Below, one piece after another: positions 16,363-23,709 of a stretch of 64,000 nucleotides of DNA (its first letter is position 1; every line of letters starts with the position of its first letter). Origin of the DNA: JAJDIA01 sp031555505 (lineage in GTDB: Bacteria; Bacteroidota; Bacteroidia; Bacteroidales; Tannerellaceae). Under the pieces are notes generated by a model. That model worked only from the letters and a program-made list of their open reading frames with translations. It searched no databases and was not told the origin of the DNA. A program made the translations under genes and the position numbers. The stretch is from contig JAVBUH010000005.1 in assembly GCA_031555505.1 (NCBI GenBank), forward strand, positions 1 through 64,000, read 5' to 3'.

Positions 16363-18066
16363 ATGGCAAACTTCTATTTGGATAATCCCACCCTGAGACA
16401 TCACCTTCATCACCCATTAATGAAGCGGATTGTGGAACTGAAAGAACGTAATTATGCCGATAAGGATGCGTACGACTATGCTCCGTTCGACTTCGAAGAT
16501 GCCATGGACAGCTACGAGAAAGTACTGGAGATCGTAGGCGAAATCTGTGGCGATATCATTGCCCCCAACGCCGAAGGTGTAGACCATGACGGCCCCACGG
16601 TGAGCAACGGACGCGTAACCTACGCCGCCGGTACACAGGTAAACCTGGATGCTGTGCGTAAAGCCGGCCTGATGGGTATCGCCATGCCGCGTCGTTACAA
16701 CGGTTTGAACTTCCCGATCGTACCGTATATCATGGCAGCCGATCTGGTATCGCGCGCCGATGCCGGTTTTGAAAACCTCTGGGGTTTGCAGGACTGCGCC
16801 GAGACCTTGTACGAATTCGGTAACGAAGACCAGCGTCAGCGTTACATTCCCCGTGTATGCAACGGTGAAACGATGTCGATGGACCTCACCGAACCGGATG
16901 CCGGTTCCGACCTTCAGGCAGTGATGTTGAAAGCTACCTATAGCGAAAAAGACAACTGCTGGTACCTGAACGGCGTGAAGCGCTTCATCACCAACGGCGA
17001 CGCTGATATCCACCTCGTCCTGGCCCGTTCGGAAGACGGCACGCGTGACGGTCGTGGTCTGTCTATGTTTATCTACGACAAGCGCGATGGTGGCGTAAAC
17101 GTGCGCCGCATCGAGAATAAGCTTGGTATCAAAGGTTCGCCCACCTGCGAGCTGGTGTACAAGAACGCCAAGGCCGAACTTTGCGGCGACCGCAAGCTGG
17201 GGCTCATTAAATATGTAATGGCATTGATGAACGGCGCCCGCCTCGGTATCATGGCACAGGCTGTGGGATTGAGTGAAGCCGCCTATCGCGAAGGCCTTGC
17301 CTACGCACAGGAACGCAAGCAGTTCGGCAAAGCCATCATCGAATTCCCGGCCGTATACGAAATGGTTGCCCTGATGCGCGCTAAAGCCGATGCTTCACGT
17401 TCTATGCTGTACGAAACCGCTCGTTTCGTCGACATTTACAAAGCCCTGGAAGACATTTCCCGCGAACGCAAACTCGAACCCGAAGAACGTACCGAAATGA
17501 AGAAATACGGCAAGCTGGCCGATGCCTATACCCCGATGGGTAAGGGCATGACCACCGAGTATGCCAACCAGAACGCTTACGATGCTATCCAGATCCACGG
17601 CGGTTCAGGCTTCATGAAAGACTATGCCTGCGAACGTCTCTACCGCGATGCCCGTATCACGAATATCTATGAAGGTACGACGCAGTTGCAGGTGGTTGCT
17701 GCCATCCGCCACGTCACCACAGGAACCTACCTGGATCAGATCCGCTCGTACGAAGCGTTGGACTACAAGCCCGAGTTGGAATCCCTCCGTCAGAAACTGA
17801 TCGAGATGACCTCCCGCTACGACGAGATCGTCGGCCTCGTGATGGAACCGAAAGACAACGAATACCTCGACTTCCATGCCCGCCGCCTCGTAGAAGCTGC
17901 CGCTCATTGTATCATGGGTTACCTCCTCTTGCAGGATACCAACAAAGACGCCAGCTTCCGCCGTTCCGCCGAAGTCTACATCAACTACGGCCAAGCCGAA
18001 GTGATCAAGATCTACAACTACATCACCCACTTCGACCGCGAAGACCTGGGCTACTTCAAGCAGTAA
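16363..18066 (+). CDS. Acyl-CoA dehydrogenase (long form)
   Basis: 567 residues with the acyl-CoA dehydrogenase fold: an N-terminal helical domain, the middle domain with MDLTEPDAGSDLQAV and KRFITNGDAD, and the C-terminal four-helix domain with QIHGGSGFMKDYACERLYRDARITNIYEGT, where the Glu of YEGT is the expected catalytic base. About 100 residues longer at the C-terminus than the classical enzyme, as in long Bacteroidetes members. It oxidises an acyl-CoA (or runs in reverse as an enoyl-CoA reductase) with the adjoining EtfAB as partner. The exact substrate cannot be read from the sequence. A terminator follows. Confidence 0.92.
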   Translation: MANFYLDNPTLRHHLHHPLMKRIVELKERNYADKDAYDYAPFDFEDAMDSYEKVLEIVGEICGDIIAPNAEGVDHDGPTVSNGRVTYAAGTQVNLDAVRKAGLMGIAMPRRYNGLNFPIVPYIMAADLVSRADAGFENLWGLQDCAETLYEFGNEDQRQRYIPRVCNGETMSMDLTEPDAGSDLQAVMLKATYSEKDNCWYLNGVKRFITNGDADIHLVLARSEDGTRDGRGLSMFIYDKRDGGVNVRRIENKLGIKGSPTCELVYKNAKAELCGDRKLGLIKYVMALMNGARLGIMAQAVGLSEAAYREGLAYAQERKQFGKAIIEFPAVYEMVALMRAKADASRSMLYETARFVDIYKALEDISRERKLEPEERTEMKKYGKLADAYTPMGKGMTTEYANQNAYDAIQIHGGSGFMKDYACERLYRDARITNIYEGTTQLQVVAAIRHVTTGTYLDQIRSYEALDYKPELESLRQKLIEMTSRYDEIVGLVMEPKDNEYLDFHARRLVEAAAHCIMGYLLLQDTNKDASFRRSAEVYINYGQAEVIKIYNYITHFDREDLGYFKQ

Positions 18067-18097
18067 GGTGTAAGTTTAGGTCGTAGTCCCGAATATT

Positions 18098-18140
18098 AAA
18101 ACCCGGTCCCCCATCTCAATGGGAAGACCGGGTTTTATTT
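18098..18140 (+). terminator. terminator of the etf/acyl-CoA dehydrogenase operon
   Basis: An 11-bp stem (AAAACCCGGTC / GACCGGGTTTT) is followed by ATTTG. It also marks the left edge of the AT-rich restriction-modification island. Confidence 0.85.
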
Positions 18141-18190
18141 GATGTTGATACCATCTTGCATCATTTCCCTGCTCTTTTTGTGCCTCGTTT

Positions 18191-18217
18191 CGGATTATAC
18201 TTTCTATATTTGTCGAT
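18191..18217 (+). repeat. left direct repeat bounding the restriction-modification island
   Basis: A 27-base stretch ending ctttctatatttgtcgat matches 20822-20848 at 24 of 27 positions, with the last 18 identical. CTGCTCTTTTT precedes both, closer in the right copy. It contains the -7 box TATATTTG (18205-18212), which should start the endonuclease transcript. Confidence 0.8.
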
Positions 18218-18241
18218 ATAAAATCGCTATAAGAAGAGTAT

Positions 18242-18969
18242 ATGAGAGATTACAACTTGGGTTTCATCTCGGATGAAAGCATATTCAACCATGTTAGGGA
18301 AACAGTTCGCTTGTATCGTAACCGTATCGATTTGAAGCGTTTCAACCATAACCTGATTGATCCTATCAAGTTGACTTTTGATGCAAAAGTATACGGTAAA
18401 ACGTTTGAGGAAATTATTGAAGCAGAATGTATCCGACAAATTGATAAGACAAATACGAACCATATCGGTTATTTCCACCAAAACCTTTTTAAATATGTGG
18501 GTAATGGATGGGAAGTGCCCCAGAAAGGTTTTGATGTAGCCAATGACCAATTGCATATATATATGTGGAATTGAAGAATAAGCATAATACAATGAACGGA
18601 GGTGCCGGCGACTCTGTTTACATGAAAATGCAGAATAAGATATTGCATGACGACCAGGCTACATGTATGCTGGTTGAGGTAATTGCTACAAAATCCCAAA
18701 ATAACCCCTGGCATAAGAACGGCCTTTGCCATAATAAGATCCGGAGGGTTTCGATAGATCAGTTTTATGGTATCGTCTTTGGAGATGGAGAATCCTTTGC
18801 AAAACTTTGCACAGCCTTGCCTGATATCCTGGATGATGTGATTGCCGATTTGCATGAAGGACATATTGAAAACAGTGTATATGAAGAGCTTCATGCCTTA
18901 TCTCCGGATACATTGAAAAGCTTGTACTTACTTTCTTTTAAAACATACGATGGATTCCAAAACTTTTAA
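18242..18969 (+). pseudogene. Eco47II/Sau96I-type restriction endonuclease, frameshifted in an AT repeat
   Basis: The first frame (18242-18574) encodes YNLGFISDESIFNHV and NTNHIGYFHQNLFKYV, typical of the N-terminal half of Eco47II-family endonucleases. It ends prematurely at TGA just after an (AT)5 run at 18555-18564. The second frame starts at 18565 with VELKNKHNTMN, which supplies the ELK part of the PD-(D/E)xK active site, and runs to 18969. Removing one AT unit joins them into a normal-size protein of about 242 residues. The likely target is GGWCC or GGNCC by family (inference). As read, the enzyme is inactive while the methyltransferase is intact. An on/off slippage switch is possible. 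Confidence 0.8.
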
Positions 18970-20200
18970 TACGATGTCACAAATTATCTCAGCCAGCAAT
19001 TTTGCTGATATCATGGGTGTATCCAAGGCAACATTGCAGAAGTGGGAATCGAGCGGTTCGTATGTGCCGTTGACGGATGCGAAGGGGAATAAGTTTTTTT
19101 ACGCTTCTGAATTACTTCATGTCCCGGAAATAAAAGAAATGATAGAGTCGGTTTGGGAAAAAGAACTAGAAATACGCCCAAACCGGAATTACACTTCGAT
19201 TGAATTGTTCGCAGGTGCCGGAGGGCTTGCCCTTGGGATGGAGAAGGCGGGCTTTTCACATATATTACTCAACGAGATTGACCATGACGCTTGTGCCACA
19301 TTACGGTATAACCGTCCTGACTGGATGGTGGCAGAACAGGATATCCGCCAGATATCATTTAAACAATTTGCAGGGAAGGTTGACTTCCTCTCCGGAGGAT
19401 TCCCTTGCCAGGCTTTTTCATACGCAGGAAAGCAGGGTGGATTTACGGATACACGGGGTACTATGTTTTTTGAGCTGGCTCGTGCCGTACAAGAAATACA
19501 ACCGTTTGTTTTTCTCGGTGAGAATGTACGGGGGCTTATGGCACATGACGATGGCCGTACATTGGATACGATTAAAAATGTGATAAAAGAATTAGGTTAC
19601 ACCTTGGTTGAGCCCCAAGTGTTGAAAGCTATCAAATATCAGGTTCCTCAAAAGCGCGAACGTTTGTTTATAGTGGCTATCCGAAATGATATTGCCGGGA
19701 AAGCTGATTTTCATTGGCCTTCTCCTTATCACCGGATCATGACTTTACGTGACGCTTTCTTTAAAGGCATACTGTATAATTCGGATGTTCCTGTATCCGA
19801 AGGGCAAAAATATCCAGCCAGAAAACAAGAAGTGATGAAGTTGGTTCCTATGGGAGGGTACTGGCGTGACCTTCCAGTGGATGTGCAACGGGAATATATG
19901 GGAGGGAGTTTCGAACTTGAGGGAGGAAAGACAGGTATGGCACGCCGGCTTTCGTTGGATGAACCCAGCCTGACGCTGACTTGTGCACCTGCCCAAAAGC
20001 AAACGGAGAGGTGTCACCCTACAGAAACCCGTCCGCTGACTGTACGTGAGTATGCCCGTATCCAAACTTTCCCGGACGAATGGAAATTTGGAGGAGCGTT
20101 GTCTTCCCAATATAAACAGATCGGAAATGCTGTGCCAGTCAATTTGGCTTATGCTGTAGGAAGATCTGTTATTCGCTTGTTAAATGATTTGGGAGTCTAA
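18950..20200 (+). CDS. DNA cytosine-5 methyltransferase with N-terminal HTH
   Basis: 416 residues. An N-terminal MerR-like helix-turn-helix (ASNFADIMGVSKATLQKWESSG) precedes the methyltransferase, an arrangement known in SsoII/Eco47II-type enzymes that also repress their own operon. Catalytic motifs in order: I ELFAGAGGLALGMEKAGF, IV GGFPCQAFSYAG (nucleophile Cys), VI ENVRGL, VIII QKRERLFIVA, IX RPLTVREYARIQTFPD, X QIGNAVPVNLA. All are intact. It protects DNA against the partner endonuclease. ATG 18950 overlaps the endonuclease end by 20 bases; ATG 18974, 4 bases after that stop, is an equally good start. Confidence 0.92.
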   Translation: MDSKTFNTMSQIISASNFADIMGVSKATLQKWESSGSYVPLTDAKGNKFFYASELLHVPEIKEMIESVWEKELEIRPNRNYTSIELFAGAGGLALGMEKAGFSHILLNEIDHDACATLRYNRPDWMVAEQDIRQISFKQFAGKVDFLSGGFPCQAFSYAGKQGGFTDTRGTMFFELARAVQEIQPFVFLGENVRGLMAHDDGRTLDTIKNVIKELGYTLVEPQVLKAIKYQVPQKRERLFIVAIRNDIAGKADFHWPSPYHRIMTLRDAFFKGILYNSDVPVSEGQKYPARKQEVMKLVPMGGYWRDLPVDVQREYMGGSFELEGGKTGMARRLSLDEPSLTLTCAPAQKQTERCHPTETRPLTVREYARIQTFPDEWKFGGALSSQYKQIGNAVPVNLAYAVGRSVIRLLNDLGV

Positions 20201-20205
20201 CTCTT

Positions 20206-20715
20206 TTAGCCATAACTTGTTTCATCTTCGGCTACTATGCTTATTCCTGAATTCAATTCAGGTGTCGGATAAGGATTGGTATGTTGCATCTGATACTTTT
20301 CGAGATATACCTTGCTTAGTAGATATACTATCTCATTCAATGTTTGCTCTCTTACGTTTTTCTTGAGTTGGCATTCCCAAACTGTCATTACATTCCACCC
20401 CATTGATCTGAGAATCTGATTGTTTCTTTTGTCCCTTGCTTGGTTCCGTTCGATTTTTGCTTTCCAAAAATCGCTATTTGTATGCGGGATGTGCCCATCA
20501 AGTATATGGCCATGCCAAAAACATCCATGTATGAAAATGATCGTCTTGTATTTCTTCAATACAATGTCTGGAGTACCTGGAAGATTCTTTACATTTTTCC
20601 GGTAGCGAAATCCTCGGGCGTACAGGTAGCGTCTGACGATTAATTCCGGCTGGGTGTCCTTTGCCTTTATCTTCGCCATGACTTTTGACCTTTTTTGTTG
20701 ATCCCACCTATCCAT
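20206..20715 (-). CDS. vsr: Very short patch repair endonuclease
   Basis: 169 residues of the Vsr family, which nicks T:G mismatches left when 5-methylcytosine deaminates. Visible are MAKIKAKDTQPELIVRRYL at the N-terminus, LPGTPDIVL with the catalytic Asp, FIHGCFWHGH (zinc/active-site Cys-His region) and GWNVMTVWECQL. It is convergent with the methyltransferase, the two stops being 5 bases apart. The pairing with a cytosine-5 methyltransferase is typical of mobile restriction-modification units. The C-terminal 35 residues are not conserved. Confidence 0.93.
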   Translation of the reverse strand: MDRWDQQKRSKVMAKIKAKDTQPELIVRRYLYARGFRYRKNVKNLPGTPDIVLKKYKTIIFIHGCFWHGHILDGHIPHTNSDFWKAKIERNQARDKRNNQILRSMGWNVMTVWECQLKKNVREQTLNEIVYLLSKVYLEKYQMQHTNPYPTPELNSGISIVAEDETSYG

Positions 20716-20821
20716 AATGACTGATCCTTTACAAATGTACTTAATTATGAATGTCGGGTAATGGATTTGCTCGGTTTTCTACTTTTTTGTAAAAAATCCT
20801 TCCCCATTTTCTGCTCTTTTT

Positions 20822-20848
20822 CGAATAATCCTTTCTATATTTGTCGAT
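20822..20848 (+). repeat. right direct repeat bounding the restriction-modification island, with -7 box
   Basis: The counterpart of 18191-18217 (24 of 27 identical). Its TATATTTG at 20836-20843 is the likely -7 box of the Gfo/Idh/MocA gene at 20899. No good -33 box is seen. Confidence 0.75.
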
Positions 20849-20898
20849 CATACTGTCATGTGTTTGCGCAAACATCAACATATTAACATAGAAATACC

Positions 20899-22335
20899 AT
20901 GAATTCGAAAGAACTTCCACGTCGCTTGTTCCTTAAACAGGCGCTTGCTGTTTCGGCGGCTACGGCTGCTCCGGCTATCTGGACAACAGCCCAGGGAGCT
21001 ACCCAACCGGTCCGTTCGGCTGCCGCTCCCAGTGACAAAGTGAATATGGCCTTTATCGGCATTGGCAACCGCGGTAATGAGGTGGCCAAAGACTTTATTA
21101 AGACGGGCCTCTGCAACGTAGTTGCCCTGTGCGACGTCGATATGGGCGGCCCGCAGACGCAGGAGATCATGAATATGTTCCCCAAAGCAGAACGATTCCA
21201 GGACTTCCGCAAGCTGTTCGACAAGATGGGCAATAAGATTGATGCGGTGACCGTGGCTGTGCCCGACCATGCACACTTCCCCATCACCATGGAAGCCATG
21301 GCGCACGGCAAGCACGTGTATGTGGAAAAACCGATGGCCCGCACCTTCCACGAAGTTGAGTTGATGATGGCCGGCGAAAAGAAATACGGCGTAGTGACTC
21401 AGATGGGTAACCAGGGACACTCCGATGCCAACTACTTCCAGTTCAAAGCCTGGAAGGAAGCCGGTATTATTAAGGACGTAACCGCCATCACGGCCCACAT
21501 GAACAATCCGCGCCGCTGGCACCCATGGGATCCGCGCCTTACACACTTCCCGCCGGCAGAACCCGTGCCTTCCACGATGGACTGGGATATCTGGCAGGGA
21601 GTATGTTATCCGCACGATTACAACAAAGACTTCCACAACGGCCAATGGCGCTGCTGGTACGATTTCGGTATGGGCGTGCTTGGCGACTGGGGTGCGCATA
21701 TCCTCGACACGGCACACGAGTTCCTGGACCTGGGGCTGCCTACGGAGATCAACCCGGTGTACCTGAAAGATCACAATCCGTTCTTTTTCCCGATGTCGTC
21801 TACGCTGATATTCAAATTCCCCGAACGGGGCAATATGCCGGCGGTAGACATTACCTGGTACGACGGGCTGGATAATATCCCGGCTGTTCCCGATGGCTAT
21901 GGCGTGTCGGAAATCGACCCAAACATTCCCACTGTGATGGGTGGCAAGATACAGCCTGCCAAGCTGAATCCGGGTAAGGAGATTTACAGCAAGGCACTCA
22001 CATTCAAAGGCGGATCACACGGTAGTACGCTGTCTATTATCCCCGAAGAGAAAGCGAAAGAAATGGCTTCCAAATTGCCCGATGTACCGCAAAGCCCGTC
22101 GAACCACTTCGCCAACTTCCTCTTGAGTGTGATGGGTAAGGAAAAGACGCGTTCACCTTTCTCGGTAGCCGGTCCGTTGAGCCAGGTGTTCTGCCTGGGC
22201 GTATTGAGCCAGTGGCTGAATACAAAACTGATCTTCGATCGTGAAACGCAGCTTATCACCAACAACCCGATTGCCAATCAATTGTTGCGTGGCGCCGTTC
22301 CCCGTAAAGGCTGGGAGCAGTATTACAAGATTTAA
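20899..22335 (+). CDS. Tat-exported Gfo/Idh/MocA family oxidoreductase
   Basis: 478 residues. The N-terminus PRRLFLKQALAVSAATAAPA is a twin-arginine signal, so the folded protein with its cofactor should be exported to the periplasm. The NAD(P)-binding domain follows (MAFIGIGNRGNEVAKDFI and VVALCDVD), then the family motif HVYVEKPMARTFHEVELM with the conserved Lys. The second half is the substrate domain. These enzymes oxidise or reduce sugars or inositol-like compounds, and some act as glycosidases. The substrate cannot be read. Single gene, followed by palindrome array B. Confidence 0.9.
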   Translation: MNSKELPRRLFLKQALAVSAATAAPAIWTTAQGATQPVRSAAAPSDKVNMAFIGIGNRGNEVAKDFIKTGLCNVVALCDVDMGGPQTQEIMNMFPKAERFQDFRKLFDKMGNKIDAVTVAVPDHAHFPITMEAMAHGKHVYVEKPMARTFHEVELMMAGEKKYGVVTQMGNQGHSDANYFQFKAWKEAGIIKDVTAITAHMNNPRRWHPWDPRLTHFPPAEPVPSTMDWDIWQGVCYPHDYNKDFHNGQWRCWYDFGMGVLGDWGAHILDTAHEFLDLGLPTEINPVYLKDHNPFFFPMSSTLIFKFPERGNMPAVDITWYDGLDNIPAVPDGYGVSEIDPNIPTVMGGKIQPAKLNPGKEIYSKALTFKGGSHGSTLSIIPEEKAKEMASKLPDVPQSPSNHFANFLLSVMGKEKTRSPFSVAGPLSQVFCLGVLSQWLNTKLIFDRETQLITNNPIANQLLRGAVPRKGWEQYYKI

Positions 22336-22341
22336 AAAAAT

Positions 22342-22464
22342 TCAACGCGTCGACGTGCTGAAAATCTACGTGTAGTCATTCTAAAAATCTATGTATAAAT
22401 GTTTCAGCATCTACGTGTAAACATTTCAACATCCACGTGTAGATTTGAAAGCATCTACGCGTGG
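22342..22464. repeat. palindrome array B: six units, period 22-23 bp
   Basis: Units start at 22342 (TCAACGCGTCGA), 22364 (ATCTACGTGTAG), 22387 (ATCTATGTATAA), 22409 (ATCTACGTGTAA), 22431 (ATCCACGTGTAG) and 22453 (ATCTACGCGTGG). Spacings are 22, 23, 22, 22 and 22. Most are CTAC-2-GTAG-type imperfect palindromes. The spacers vary, though several contain TTTCA. The array sits directly after the Gfo/Idh/MocA stop codon and 130 bases before the RND operon. Confidence 0.85.
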
Positions 22465-22596
22465 ATTTTTTTAAAGGGTTTTCACTATTGACCCCCAAAA
22501 AAACAAAAAAAGCTGATCCATCAATTAAACCATTTCAGATTTAATCAGTCTGATAACCGCTATAGCTACGTATATACCGGTAATATTTTGAATAAC

Positions 22597-23700
22597 ATGA
22601 CAAAGAAAGCAGTAGTGCGATGGGGGATGATTGGGGTGATCATCCTGTTTGTGATTGGAATGATTGCATTTCCGCAGTTGAAAAGTAAATGGTCGGCTTC
22701 AGAGGAAGGCGCACCGGCTGGTATACCTGCCGGAGGCAGTCCGCGCGCCCAGGTGTTGAACATCAATGCGGAAGTATTGAGGTACCGTTCGCTTACGGAC
22801 AAGGCCGTGAGTATCGGTAGCGCCATTCCCGATGAAGAAGTAAACCTGTCGTTCGAATCCTCGGGTAAGGTGGTAGCCATCTACTTCACCGAAGGAACCC
22901 ACGTGAAGGAAGGTGATCTGCTGGCCAAAATCAACGACAAGCCTCTCCAGGCGCAATTGAAGAAACTCGAAGCGCAAGTGCCGTTGGCTACCGACCGTGT
23001 CTTCCGCCAGCGGACCCTGTTGGAAAAAGACGCCGTGAGCCAGGAAGCCTACGAATCCGTGACCACCGAATATGAAAAACTGATGGCCGACATTGAACTG
23101 GTAAAGGCCAACATTGCGCAGACCGAATTACGAGCCCCGTTCGACGGGATCGTGGGGCTGCGTACCGTCAGCGAGGGAGCCTTCGTGACACCGTCTACCA
23201 TGATTGTTAAACTGACCAAGATATCCCCGATCAAGATAGAATTCTCCATCAACGAGCGATATGCCTCTGATGTGGGCGACGGTACACCCATCACGTTCAG
23301 CCTCCGGGCCGCCGACGGCAAGATCAAGGAATACGCTGCCCGTGTGTATGCACTGGAAAGTGATATCGAACCCACCACGCGAACGCTAAAGCTGCGCGCC
23401 ATTTATCCGAACGTACACGAAGAGATTAAACCAGGGATGTTCGTTTCCATTGAAATTTCCAAACAGGAGATTAAAGATGCACTGGCTGTCCCCAGCGAAG
23501 CGATTATCCCCGAAATGGGGAAAAACATGATCTACCTGTATAAAGGAGGCGTGGCGCAGCCCGTCGAGATACAGACCGGCCTGCGTACCGAAAGCCATGT
23601 ACAGGCCCTGGAAGGCGTGAGTGAAGGAGATACGTTGATCACCACCGGTGTGATGCAGTTGCGTACCGGGATGAAAGTGTCGATTGATAACCTGAACTAA
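22597..23700 (+). CDS. RND efflux periplasmic adaptor (membrane fusion protein)
   Basis: About 367 residues of the HlyD/AcrA adaptor family. One N-terminal membrane helix (MIGVIILFVIGMIAF) anchors it, unlike the usual lipid anchor. A barrel-sandwich half SGKVVAIYFTEGTHVKEGDLLAKIND, an alpha-hairpin of about 60 residues, the second half-motif APFDGIVGLRTVSEGAFVTPS and the beta-barrel domain follow. It joins the RND pump to the outer-membrane channel. ATG 22597 is chosen over a TTG at 22588. First gene of a three-gene operon; 9 bases separate it from the pump gene. Confidence 0.93.
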   Translation: MTKKAVVRWGMIGVIILFVIGMIAFPQLKSKWSASEEGAPAGIPAGGSPRAQVLNINAEVLRYRSLTDKAVSIGSAIPDEEVNLSFESSGKVVAIYFTEGTHVKEGDLLAKINDKPLQAQLKKLEAQVPLATDRVFRQRTLLEKDAVSQEAYESVTTEYEKLMADIELVKANIAQTELRAPFDGIVGLRTVSEGAFVTPSTMIVKLTKISPIKIEFSINERYASDVGDGTPITFSLRAADGKIKEYAARVYALESDIEPTTRTLKLRAIYPNVHEEIKPGMFVSIEISKQEIKDALAVPSEAIIPEMGKNMIYLYKGGVAQPVEIQTGLRTESHVQALEGVSEGDTLITTGVMQLRTGMKVSIDNLN

Positions 23701-23709
23701 GCGCAGCGT

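Noticed and set aside
18141..20898. Integrase- or transposase-driven genomic island
   Set aside because: No recombinase gene, tRNA or terminal inverted repeat was seen; only direct repeats bound the cassette.
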